Below are positions 1-6,886 of a stretch of 64,000 nt of DNA, piece after piece. Within the stretch, counting starts at the first letter, position 1, and the number at the start of each line of letters is the position of its first letter. The notes below the pieces were generated by a model, which saw only the letters and a list, made by a program, of their open reading frames with translations, made no database searches and was not told the origin of the DNA. Made by a program: the position numbers and the translations under genes. The stretch is taken from positions 1 through 64,000 of the forward strand of contig NZ_JAATWC010000009.1 in NCBI RefSeq assembly GCF_012979235.1, written 5' to 3'. Source of the DNA: Dissulfurirhabdus thermomarina (lineage in GTDB: Bacteria > Desulfobacterota > Dissulfuribacteria > Dissulfuribacterales > Dissulfurirhabdaceae).

Positions 1-163
1 GCACCGGCGCCCCCGGGGTCACCACGGCGCCGTCCTGGGAGTCGTGCATGGTGTGGCAGTCGGCGCAGGGTCCCTGGACCGCGGCCCACGTGGCCGATGG
101 GAAAAGGGGTGCAACGATGGCAAAAGACAAGTTGGCGAATACAATAAAAACAAAATGCCTCAT
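1..163 (-). CDS. exported c-type cytochrome, N-terminal fragment
   Basis: Only the first 54 codons are inside the window; the gene runs off the left edge. The start MRHFVFIVFANLSFAIVAP is a signal peptide (hydrophobic stretch about residues 4-20), followed by a CADCH haem c attachment motif (CxxCH) near residues 36-40. The product is therefore a periplasmic or surface haem protein, probably one of the multihaem cytochromes common in sulfur- and metal-respiring bacteria. Haem number and family cannot be told from this piece. No Shine-Dalgarno sequence precedes the ATG, and a promoter-like -10 box lies only 7 bases upstream; an in-frame TTG 22 codon-bases further up is an alternative start. Confidence 0.7.
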   Translation of the reverse strand, partial: MRHFVFIVFANLSFAIVAPLFPSATWAAVQGPCADCHTMHDSQDGAVVTPGAPV

Positions 164-170
164 ATCAAAG

Positions 171-199
171 ATTATGGCGCGAAATTGGCAAAAAAGCAA
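171..199 (-). promoter_or_regulatory. candidate promoter of the cytochrome gene
   Basis: On the minus strand TTGCTT (194-199), a 17-base spacer and CATAAT (171-176) fit a sigma-70 promoter. The -10 box ends 7 bases before the ATG, so transcription would start at or next to the start codon and give a leaderless message. The -35 box is only moderate, so this is tentative. Confidence 0.4.
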
Positions 200-370
200 T
201 AATTTTGGTTAGTTTCGGCTTCGCGGATATTCAAGGACGGGCCCGATGCAAGTCGTCCCCGCCCGTTGGCGGATATCGGCTGGGCCGGGGGGCGGCACGG
301 AAGTGGAGCGGCGTGGCCGGGGAAGGCGAGGGGAGGAGGAACCTCGCCGCCGCGAGCGGCCGGTCGAGGA

Positions 371-403
371 AAGGGAAGGGCCGGGCACCAGGGGGCCCGG
401 CCC
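371..403 (-). terminator. rho-independent terminator after tRNA-Glu
   Basis: On the minus strand a perfect 9-bp GC stem (GGGCCGGGC with GCCCGGCCC, 378-403, 8-base loop) is followed by TTCCCTT. It lies 12 bases past the tRNA-Glu 3' end and should end that transcript. The interval 204-370 between it and the cytochrome promoter holds no recognisable gene. Confidence 0.6.
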
Positions 404-415
404 GGATCTTCGAGG

Positions 416-491
416 TGGCGGTCCCAAGGGGACTCGAACCCCTGTTTCCGGCGTGAGAGGCCGGCGTCCTAGACCGCTAGACGATGGGACC
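416..491 (-). tRNA. tRNA-Glu (anticodon CTC)
   Basis: A 76-base cloverleaf on the minus strand. The acceptor stem GGTCCCA pairs with TGGGACC, the anticodon stem CCGGC/GCCGG carries loop CTCTCAC with anticodon CTC, the T arm contains GGTTCGAGTCC, and CCA is encoded at 416-418. D-arm and variable-loop sequences closely match bacterial tRNA-Glu. It reads GAG, the favoured Glu codon in this GC-rich DNA. It has its own promoter and terminator, so it is a single-gene unit. Confidence 0.95.
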
Positions 492-509
492 GTCCGTTAC
501 GGCGTGGGC

Positions 510-538
510 AAGATATAAGCCGGGGCCGGTGCTGTCAA
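510..538 (-). promoter_or_regulatory. promoter of tRNA-Glu
   Basis: On the minus strand a consensus TTGACA (533-538), a 17-base spacer and TATCTT (510-515), ending 18 bases before the mature tRNA 5' end. The spacing and the full -35 match make this one of the clearest promoters in the window. Confidence 0.75.
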
Positions 539-568
539 GGCCGGGCGGCGGCCCGGAAAGGCCCCTTC

Positions 569-1048
569 CTAGAGCGGGAAGGGGGAGTCCGGGTCATCCT
601 CGTAGCGGATCTCGTCCACGGGCTCCCGCCGGCCCTCGCCCGCGTAGAGCCGGTTGGGACAGTTGAAGACGAGGCCCGGCCCCTCCCCCACGTTCCGGTA
701 GCCGTGGACCACCCCCGGCGGCACGATCACCACCGTAGGGGCCTCCTCCCCGGCCAGGATCTCCATCCGGGCTCCGCGGGAGGGGCTCCCTTCCCGGGCG
801 TCCCAGAGCCGGACCCGGAAGGTGCCGGGGCCGACGAAGCCGAAGAGGTCGGTCTGGTCCCGGTGGGCGTGGGGGCCCCGGGCCACGCCGGGATGTGTGA
901 GAGAGACGTAGGCCATCGCCGGCAGGTGCTCGGGGGCGATCTCATCGCGCCGGAAGACCTCGCACAGCCAGCCCCTCGGGTCCTCGTGCCGGGCCAGGCG
1001 GCGGACGATGACCCCGGAGATGTCGCCGTCGCAGAAGGTGTCCTTCAT
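569..1048 (-). CDS. RmlC-like cupin, dTDP-sugar 3,5-epimerase family
   Basis: A 159-residue single-domain cupin. The metal or substrate site region GPHAHRDQTD, the strand GTFRVRLWDAR and the late motif VIVPPGVVHGY resemble the dTDP-4-dehydrorhamnose 3,5-epimerase family, in which this fold epimerises 4-keto sugars for rhamnose or related surface sugars. It is shorter than classical RmlC (about 180 residues) and has GPHAH where RmlC has GLHYQ, so the exact substrate is uncertain. The ATG at 1048 is chosen for the AGGAG 5-9 bases upstream. It is the last gene of the pyrR-headed operon, 52 bases after the nucleotidyltransferase gene, which supports a joint role in nucleotide-sugar synthesis. Confidence 0.75.
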   Translation of the reverse strand: MKDTFCDGDISGVIVRRLARHEDPRGWLCEVFRRDEIAPEHLPAMAYVSLTHPGVARGPHAHRDQTDLFGFVGPGTFRVRLWDAREGSPSRGARMEILAGEEAPTVVIVPPGVVHGYRNVGEGPGLVFNCPNRLYAGEGRREPVDEIRYEDDPDSPFPL

Positions 1049-1100
1049 GTGAGGCTCCTTGGTCTTTCGCCGTCCGGCCCGCGAAGCCGGCCGGCACCGC

Positions 1101-2168
1101 TTAGATCTCCACCAGGCAGTGGTCGCCCACGGCGAGCCGAAGGGCCTGGCGGCGGCCGTCGCTCCGGCGGACCGTGGCATGCCGCCCCACCAGGCTGTCC
1201 TCCAGCCGGGGGATGCCTTCCACGGCCGCCCCCTCGAGGAGCACCGAGTGCTCCACCACGGAGTCCACCACCCGGCTGCCGGGGCCGATGCTGCTGAAGG
1301 GGCCGATGAAGGCGTCCGTGATCCGGGCCGATTCCCCCACCACGGCGGGGCCTCGGATGGTGCTGTTGCGGATCTCGGCCCCGGCGGCCACGGTGACGCG
1401 TCCCTCGATGCGGCTGGCCGCGTCCACGTCGCCGAGGATCCGGCGCTCGGCGTAGTCGTCGAGGACCGTGGAGTTGGCGGCGAGGATGTCGTCCTTCTTC
1501 CCGGTGTCCAGCCACCAGCCCTCCAGGACCTCGCCCTGCACCTTTCCCCCGGCCTCGATGAGCGCCTGGATGGCGTCGGTGATCTCGAGCTCGTTGCGCC
1601 AGGAGGGGCGGATGCGGTCGATGGCCTCGTGGATCCGGGGCGAGAAGAGGTAGACGCCCACCAGGGCCAGGTTGGACGGGGGGTCCTTGGGCTTTTCCAC
1701 CAGGCGCCGGATCCGTCCTGTCTCGTCCAGGACGGCCACTCCGAAGGCCCGGGGGTCCGCCACCTCCTTCAGGAAGATCAGGGCGTCGGCGCCCTCGGAC
1801 CGGAACCGGGCCAGGGCCTCGGAAAGCCCGGTGCCGAGGAGGTTGTCGCCGAGGTACATCACGAAGGGGGCGTCCTGCAGGAAGGGGCGGGCGGTCTTGA
1901 CCGCGTGGGCGAGCCCCAGGGGCTCCGCCTGCGGGATGAAGGTGATGGAAAGGCCCCATCGGGCGCCGTCCGCGAGGTAGGAGCGGACCTCCGCCTCGGT
2001 CTCCGGCGCCACGATGACGCCCACGTCGGTCAGCCCCGCCTCGGCCAAGTGCCGCATGACGTAGCCGAGGATGGGCTGGTTGGCCACCGGCACGAGCTGC
2101 TTGGCCATGGTGTGGGTCAGCGGCCGGAGCCGGGTCCCCTTTCCGCCGCTCAAAACGAGTGCCTTCAT
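1101..2168 (-). CDS. rmlA: glucose-1-phosphate thymidylyltransferase, long form
   Basis: A 355-residue protein that should couple glucose-1-phosphate to dTTP, giving dTDP-glucose for surface polysaccharide sugars. The N-terminal nucleotidyltransferase domain begins MKALVLSGGKGTRLRPLT, the nucleotide-binding signature, followed by VPVANQPILGY. Residues of about 240-355 form hexapeptide-like repeats of a left-handed beta helix, typical of the long RmlA/StrD-like subgroup rather than the 290-residue short form. The start is set by GGAGGAG 8 bases upstream of the ATG. The neighbouring epimerase-like gene fits the same pathway. A related sugar-1-phosphate uridylyltransferase activity cannot be excluded. 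Confidence 0.88.
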   Translation of the reverse strand: MKALVLSGGKGTRLRPLTHTMAKQLVPVANQPILGYVMRHLAEAGLTDVGVIVAPETEAEVRSYLADGARWGLSITFIPQAEPLGLAHAVKTARPFLQDAPFVMYLGDNLLGTGLSEALARFRSEGADALIFLKEVADPRAFGVAVLDETGRIRRLVEKPKDPPSNLALVGVYLFSPRIHEAIDRIRPSWRNELEITDAIQALIEAGGKVQGEVLEGWWLDTGKKDDILAANSTVLDDYAERRILGDVDAASRIEGRVTVAAGAEIRNSTIRGPAVVGESARITDAFIGPFSSIGPGSRVVDSVVEHSVLLEGAAVEGIPRLEDSLVGRHATVRRSDGRRQALRLAVGDHCLVEI

Positions 2169-2205
2169 GCCGCGTCTCCTCCAGGTCGTCGGTATCGGGC
2201 GGGCC

Positions 2206-2715
2206 TCAGGCCGGCGGTCCAGGGCCCGCTCCCCCGTTCTCTTCGGCATCCGGCCGCCGGGGGAAGAGTCCCTCGAGGCGCCGGTGCCACCCTTCGCCCC
2301 TCGGCGCCAGCTCCGCTTCGCGGGAGGCGGGGCCCGTCCATCGGAGCCGGATCTCCAGGGCCTCGTCCACCGCCTCCCGCGGGAGGTGCTCCGCCCACTC
2401 TACGACCACCACCGCCTGCCCGTCGAGGTGGTCGTCGAGGCCGATGTCGGCCGGGTCCACCCCGGGGCCCAGGCGGTAGAGGTCGGCGTGGACCAGGGGG
2501 AGGCGGCCCCGGTGTTCGTGGATCAGGGCGAAGGAGGGGCTCGTCACCTCGGCGGGGTCGATGCCCATCTCCGCCGCCAGGGCCTTGGTGAAAAAGGTCT
2601 TTCCGGCCCCGAGGTCCCCGGAAAGGAGCACCACGTCCCCCGGCCCGAGGAGGGCGGCGATCCGGGCGGCCAGCCGCAGGGTGGCCGCCTCGTCCGGGAG
2701 GCGGAGCCGGGTCAC
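2206..2715 (-). CDS. tsaE: tRNA threonylcarbamoyladenosine biosynthesis ATPase TsaE
   Basis: A 169-residue P-loop ATPase needed, with TsaB and TsaD, to make t6A37 in tRNAs that read ANN codons. The Walker A motif is GDLGAGKT near residues 34-41; TSPSFALIHEH and HADLYRL are family signatures, and VVVVEWAEHLP is the later conserved region. The GTG start overlaps the stop of the ABC permease gene as GTGA, implying translational coupling. It is slightly longer than E. coli TsaE (153 residues) because of a low-complexity C-terminal tail. TsaB and TsaD are not in the window. Confidence 0.92.
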   Translation of the reverse strand: MTRLRLPDEAATLRLAARIAALLGPGDVVLLSGDLGAGKTFFTKALAAEMGIDPAEVTSPSFALIHEHRGRLPLVHADLYRLGPGVDPADIGLDDHLDGQAVVVVEWAEHLPREAVDEALEIRLRWTGPASREAELAPRGEGWHRRLEGLFPRRPDAEENGGAGPGPPA

Positions 2716-3467
2716 TGGATGAGCCTCCGGCGCAGGAGGCGAGTGGCGGCCCAGGCCGCGGCGGCCGCCATGGAGAGGGAGAAGGCCAGGTCCAGGGGCC
2801 AGCCCGGTTCGATGCGGCCGTAGCAGAACATGCGGGCCAGGGCCACCTCGTGGGTGAGGGGCATGGCCAGGATGACCCGTCGGGCCGCGGGGTGGAGCGC
2901 CGAGAGCGGGAAGAAGATCCCGGAGAACAGGAAGAGCGGGGTGATGAGGAGCGAGGTGAAGTAGTTGAAGAATTCGTAGTTGGCGGCCAGCGCCGTCATG
3001 ATGAGGCCCAGGGCCGCGAAGAAGACGCCCTCCACGAAGAGCACGGGAAGGAGGGCGGCGGTCCAGGCCGAGGGCCAGACCCCGAAGAGGGGGAGCGCCG
3101 CCAGCATGATGGCGCCGGAGAGGAGGCCCTTGGTGGCCCCCCAGGCGATCTCGCCGAGTGCCAGCTCCTCCACCGTGACCGGGGTCATGAGGATGGCCTC
3201 GAAGGTCCGCTGGGTGGAAAGGCGTGTGTAGGAGCCGTAGGTGGCCTCGAAGGCCGCGCTGTACATGACCGCCGAGGCCACGAGCCCCGGGGCGATGAAC
3301 TGGAGGTAGGTGAGGCCCTGGATCTCCGGGATGTCGCGCCCCAGCCCGTAGCCCATGGCCACCAGGAAGAGGAAGGGCTGGCCGAGGTTGCCGATGAGGC
3401 TGGCCCGGACGTGTTTCCGCCAGACCCGGGCGTTTCGGGCCCATACCTTGAGGAACCGGTGGCTCAT
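2712..3467 (-). CDS. ABC-2 type transporter permease
   Basis: A 251-residue inner-membrane protein with about six hydrophobic segments, of the ABC-2 (NodJ/DrrB-like) family. The N-terminal half contains the first membrane span, and the family-like stretch FEAILMTPVTVEELALGEI lies near residues 88-106. It overlaps the ATPase gene by ATGA and the tsaE gene by GTGA. With the ATPase it forms an exporter of unknown substrate; lipid-linked saccharides, drugs or surface polymers are all possible in this family. Confidence 0.88.
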   Translation of the reverse strand: MSHRFLKVWARNARVWRKHVRASLIGNLGQPFLFLVAMGYGLGRDIPEIQGLTYLQFIAPGLVASAVMYSAAFEATYGSYTRLSTQRTFEAILMTPVTVEELALGEIAWGATKGLLSGAIMLAALPLFGVWPSAWTAALLPVLFVEGVFFAALGLIMTALAANYEFFNYFTSLLITPLFLFSGIFFPLSALHPAARRVILAMPLTHEVALARMFCYGRIEPGWPLDLAFSLSMAAAAAWAATRLLRRRLIQ

Positions 3468-4417
3468 GCGGTCTCCCGGAGGGTCCGGCCGGTGAGGTGG
3501 ATGAAGAGGTCCTCGAGCCCGGCCGGGCGCCGCACCCAGTGCTTCATGGGGCGGATCCGGGCCTCGAGCTCGGGGCAGGCGGCGCGGGTGAAGACGAAGA
3601 GCCGGCCGGGCAGGCGCTCGGTGGTGACGTCGCAGGGGGCGATGGCCGCGAGCAGGCCGTCGAGTTCCGCCTCCGTCCCCGTCACCTCCACCACCTCTTG
3701 GCCCAGGAGGTCCCGCACCATCTGCCGGGGCTCGCCCCGGGCCACGATCCGCCCGTGGTCCATGATGAGGACCCGGCTGCTGAGCCGTTCCACCTCTTCC
3801 ATGTAGTGGCTGGTGAGCAGCATGGGCGTCCCCCGGGCGCGCAGGGCGTCCAGGCGGTCCCAGATGAGGTGGCGGGCCTGGGGGTCGAGCCCGATGGTGG
3901 GCTCGTCCAGGATGACGAGGTCCGGGGCGTTGATGAGGGCGCGGGCGAGGAGGAGGCGGCGCCGCTGCCCGCCGGACAGATGCTGGATGATCTCGTCGCG
4001 GTAGCCGTCCAGGGCGAAGAAGTCCAGGAGCTCCTCCGCCCGCCCGCGGGCGGTCCGGGCCGGCACGTCGAAGTAGGCGGCGTAGGTGAGGAGGTTTTCG
4101 AGGACCGTGAGGTCCGGGTCGAGGTTGTCGGCCTGGGGCGTGACCCCGGTCCGGAGCTTGATGTGGCGCAGGCGGCTGGGCACGGGCATCCCGAAGACCC
4201 GGACCTCGCCGGCGGTCTTTCGCACGAGGCCCAGCAGGACGTGGATGGTGGTGGTCTTGCCGGCGCCGTTCGGGCCGAGGAGGCCCACGCACTCCCCGGC
4301 GTGGATCCGGAAGTCGATGCCCCGCACCGCCTGGCGCTCGCCGAAGTCCTTCCGGAGCCCCACCACCTCCACCACCGGTTCCGCGGCCCCCGCCATGCCC
4401 GCTTCTTCCGTCTTCAC
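3464..4417 (-). CDS. ABC transporter ATP-binding protein (NodI/DrrA-like)
   Basis: A 317-residue ATPase that should power the permease next door. Walker A is GPNGAGKTT near residues 48-56, the ABC signature is LSGGQRRRLL, Walker B is LVILDEPTIGLD, and the switch histidine sits in LLTSHYMEE. A C-terminal domain of about 90 residues follows, as in NodI/DrrA exporters. I chose the GTG at 4417 because GGAGGG lies 5 bases upstream and it overlaps the pdxA stop as GTGA; an ATG at 4396 would give a protein 7 residues shorter. Confidence 0.9.
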   Translation of the reverse strand: MKTEEAGMAGAAEPVVEVVGLRKDFGERQAVRGIDFRIHAGECVGLLGPNGAGKTTTIHVLLGLVRKTAGEVRVFGMPVPSRLRHIKLRTGVTPQADNLDPDLTVLENLLTYAAYFDVPARTARGRAEELLDFFALDGYRDEIIQHLSGGQRRRLLLARALINAPDLVILDEPTIGLDPQARHLIWDRLDALRARGTPMLLTSHYMEEVERLSSRVLIMDHGRIVARGEPRQMVRDLLGQEVVEVTGTEAELDGLLAAIAPCDVTTERLPGRLFVFTRAACPELEARIRPMKHWVRRPAGLEDLFIHLTGRTLRETA

Positions 4418-5436
4418 GGCCGCCCTCCGGCGCGGCGGCGGTGGCGAACCATGGTGCGCGCCGTGGCCACGGCGGCCAGCAGGCTCGACGGGTCGGCGGC
4501 GCCGGTGCCGGCGATGTCGTAGGCGGTTCCGTGGTCCACGGAGGTTCGGACCAGGGGGAGCCCCAGGGTGACGTTCACCCCGTCCCGGAAGTGGAGGAGC
4601 TTGAGCGGGATGAGGCCCTGGTCGTGGTACTGGGCCACCACCACGTCGAAGCGCCCCCGGCTGGCGAGGTAGAAGACCGTGTCGGGGGGGTGGGGGCCCG
4701 AGGCGTCGATACCCTCGGCCCGGGCCGCGGCCACCGCGGGCCCGATGATCCGTTCCTCCTCGTCGCCGAACATGCCCGCCTCCCCGGCGTGGGGATTGAG
4801 CCCGGCCACGGCCACCCTCGGCCGCTCGAGGCCGAAGTCGCACCGGAGGGCTTGGTCCGCCAGCCGGATGGTCTCGAGGACCCGGCCGGTGTCGAGCCGG
4901 CCGGGCACCTCGGCGAGGGCGCAGTGGATGGTGCAGAGCACCACCCGGAGGCGCCGCCCGGACAGCATCATGGCATACCGCCGGCAGCCCGTAAAGTCGG
5001 CGAGGATCTCTGTGTGGCCCGGGAACGGGATCCCCGCCAGGCGGAGGCCGAGCTTGCTGATGGGGGCGGTGACGATCCCGGAAAGCTCCCCCGCCCGGAT
5101 TCGCCGGAGTCCTTCCAGGACGTAGGCGTGGGAGGCGGCCCCGGTGGCGGCGTTGGGGGTGCCGGTCCGGAAGTCGCCGGGGCCGAGCCGCGTCACCTCG
5201 ACCACGGGGATCGCCCCGGCCGGGGGGGCGTCCCCCGGGCGCCAGGGATGGGGCCGGAAGGGAAGGCCGAGGGCCGCCGCGGTCCGCCGGAGGACCCCGG
5301 GGTCGCCGAGGACCACGGGGGCCCGCCGGCCGCGCCAGCCGGGCCGGCGGGCGAAGGCCTTGAGGACGACCTCGGGACCGACGCCCGCGGGGCAGCCCAT
5401 GGTGAGGCCCAGCGGGGGCAACGCGCGCGGGGTCAC
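4414..5436 (-). CDS. pdxA: 4-hydroxythreonine-4-phosphate dehydrogenase
   Basis: A 340-residue enzyme of the DXP-dependent pyridoxal phosphate pathway; it oxidises 4-phosphooxy-L-threonine with NAD. Family signatures run in order: GLTMGCPAGVGPE at the N-terminus, VTAPISK, FPGHTE with a metal-binding His, LNPHAGE, QYHDQGLIPLK, and SVDHGTAYDIAG near the C-terminus, whose His residues bind the divalent metal. The GTG start overlaps the birA stop as GTGA. Length matches E. coli PdxA (329 residues). Confidence 0.95.
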   Translation of the reverse strand: MTPRALPPLGLTMGCPAGVGPEVVLKAFARRPGWRGRRAPVVLGDPGVLRRTAAALGLPFRPHPWRPGDAPPAGAIPVVEVTRLGPGDFRTGTPNAATGAASHAYVLEGLRRIRAGELSGIVTAPISKLGLRLAGIPFPGHTEILADFTGCRRYAMMLSGRRLRVVLCTIHCALAEVPGRLDTGRVLETIRLADQALRCDFGLERPRVAVAGLNPHAGEAGMFGDEEERIIGPAVAAARAEGIDASGPHPPDTVFYLASRGRFDVVVAQYHDQGLIPLKLLHFRDGVNVTLGLPLVRTSVDHGTAYDIAGTGAADPSSLLAAVATARTMVRHRRRAGGRP

Positions 5437-6266
5437 GGCAGGGGCTCCAGGGGGTGGAGGGTGCCGCTGACGAGGTGGATCCGGTCCCCGGACCCGGTGA
5501 CGAGCACCAGCGCTCCGGTCTCGTCGATGCCCGCCGCCCGGCCGCGAAGGGGCGCCGATCGGTCGGCGGAACGGTCCGGCGCTCCCCAGTCGGCGGCCTC
5601 CACGGCCCGACCGGCCAGGGCGTCCCGGCGGCGGATCTCGGCCCTGGCGGTGCCGGGGCCCTCGCGGTCCAGGCGGTGGAGCCAGGCGCCGAGGGCCCGG
5701 GAGAGGGGGCGGAACAGCCGCCCGGGCGGCACCGCCCGCCCGGTGGCCGAGGCGATGGAGGCCGCCCGGCCGCGGACCTCCGGGGGGAAGATCGCCTCCG
5801 GGGTGGTGCAGTTGATCCCGATGCCCACCACCCAGAGGTCCCGGTCCGCGGCCTCGCAGAGGATGCCGCCGATCTTCCGCCCCCGGCAGTAGAGGTCGTT
5901 GGGCCACTTGAGGCGGACGAGGGGCGGATCGGCCCCGGCCCGCCCGGCGGCGGTCTCCACGGCCTCGGCGGCGGCGAGCCCCGCCACCAGCGGCAGCCAA
6001 GCCGCCGGCTCCGGGCGGGGCACCAGCACCGAGAGGTAGAGCCCGTGGCCCGGCGGCGAGCACCAGGACCGCCCGCGCCGCCCCCGACCCCGGTCCTGGG
6101 CCCCGGCCGCGAAGGCGCAGCCCGCCCCGGCCCCGGCGGCCGCCGCCCGGCGGGCGAGCTCGTTGGTGGAGCCGGCGCGGGGGATCCAGGTCAGGCGCCG
6201 GACGGCCTCCGCCCGGCTCCCGGCCTCAGGCGCCTTCGGGCTGGAGGACCACGGCGTCGCGCCCAT
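5433..6266 (-). CDS. birA: biotin--[acetyl-CoA-carboxylase] ligase, no DNA-binding domain
   Basis: A 277-residue biotin protein ligase that should attach biotin to carboxyl-carrier proteins through biotinyl-AMP. The catalytic domain begins about residue 25 (GSTN), has the biotinyl-AMP loop GRGRRGRSW near residues 60-68, and the KWPNDLYCRGRKIGGIL core near residues 119-135. The N-terminal helix-turn-helix of E. coli BirA is absent, so this is a monofunctional ligase that cannot act as a repressor by itself. The ATG overlaps pyrR by 41 bases and has AGGAG just upstream; no other good in-frame start is seen. Confidence 0.92.
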   Translation of the reverse strand: MGATPWSSSPKAPEAGSRAEAVRRLTWIPRAGSTNELARRAAAAGAGAGCAFAAGAQDRGRGRRGRSWCSPPGHGLYLSVLVPRPEPAAWLPLVAGLAAAEAVETAAGRAGADPPLVRLKWPNDLYCRGRKIGGILCEAADRDLWVVGIGINCTTPEAIFPPEVRGRAASIASATGRAVPPGRLFRPLSRALGAWLHRLDREGPGTARAEIRRRDALAGRAVEAADWGAPDRSADRSAPLRGRAAGIDETGALVLVTGSGDRIHLVSGTLHPLEPLP

Positions 6267-6771
6267 GGGTCTCCTGGAGGAAGACGTCGACGTGCTCGTC
6301 CACCTGCGTCTCCACGGCCGTTCCCACGTAGTCGGCCTGGATGGGAAGCTCTCGCCACCCCCGGTCCACGAGGACCGCGAGCTTGATGGTGCGGGGGCGG
6401 CCGAGGTCGGAGAGGGCGTCCAGGGCCGCCCGGATGGTGCGCCCGGTGTAGAGGACGTCGTCCACGAGGACGATGTCCTTGTCGTCGATGGAGAAGGGGA
6501 TCTCCGTCTTCCGGATGATGGGGTGGTGACTCAGCCGGCTCCAGTCGTCCCGGTAGAGGGTGATGTCGAGGATGCCCGTGGGGACGGGCGTGCCGGTGAG
6601 GGCGGCGATCCGCTGGCGCAGGCGCTCGGCCAGGGGGACACCGCCGGTGCGGATCCCGATGAGGGCGAGGCCGTCGAGTTCCGCGTGGGTGTCGACGATC
6701 TCCCGGGCCATGCGGGTGAGGGCCGCCTCCACGCCGGCGGCGTCGATGATTTCCTTGGGGGATGGGGTCAC
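6226..6771 (-). CDS. pyrR: PyrR-like uracil phosphoribosyltransferase / pyr regulator
   Basis: A 181-residue type I phosphoribosyltransferase. The PRPP loop VLVDDVLYTGRTI sits near residues 101-113, and the N-terminal IGIRTGGVPLA is typical of PyrR. In Bacillus PyrR binds pyr mRNA to cause attenuation and has weak UPRTase activity; here no pyr gene follows, so only the enzyme family is supported. The start is GTG at 6771 with AGGAGG 6 bases upstream. It is the first gene of the minus-strand operon that continues through birA and pdxA. Confidence 0.9.
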   Translation of the reverse strand: MTPSPKEIIDAAGVEAALTRMAREIVDTHAELDGLALIGIRTGGVPLAERLRQRIAALTGTPVPTGILDITLYRDDWSRLSHHPIIRKTEIPFSIDDKDIVLVDDVLYTGRTIRAALDALSDLGRPRTIKLAVLVDRGWRELPIQADYVGTAVETQVDEHVDVFLQETHGRDAVVLQPEGA

Positions 6772-6831
6772 GGGTATCCTCCTGGCCCGCGCGGCGGGCG
6801 GCAGGGCGTGTTGTGGCGGGTGATGCTTTTT

Positions 6832-6859
6832 GTTAAATAGATCGGTTACGTTTTGTCAA
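6832..6859 (-). promoter_or_regulatory. promoter of the pyrR-birA-pdxA operon
   Basis: On the minus strand a consensus TTGACA (6854-6859) is followed after 16 bases by TTTAAC (6832-6837). The leader of about 50 bases to the pyrR GTG contains a short GC stem (CCCGC/GCGGG) just before the Shine-Dalgarno site. The divergent EF-G gene starts 28 bases away on the other strand, so the two units share this region. Confidence 0.6.
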
Positions 6860-6886
6860 CGACCGCCGCGGCGCCGAGGGGTCTCA

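Noticed and set aside
205-518. Short open frames over the tRNA-Glu region
   Set aside because: They run through the tRNA and its terminator, are Arg/Gly/Pro-rich and have no ribosome site.
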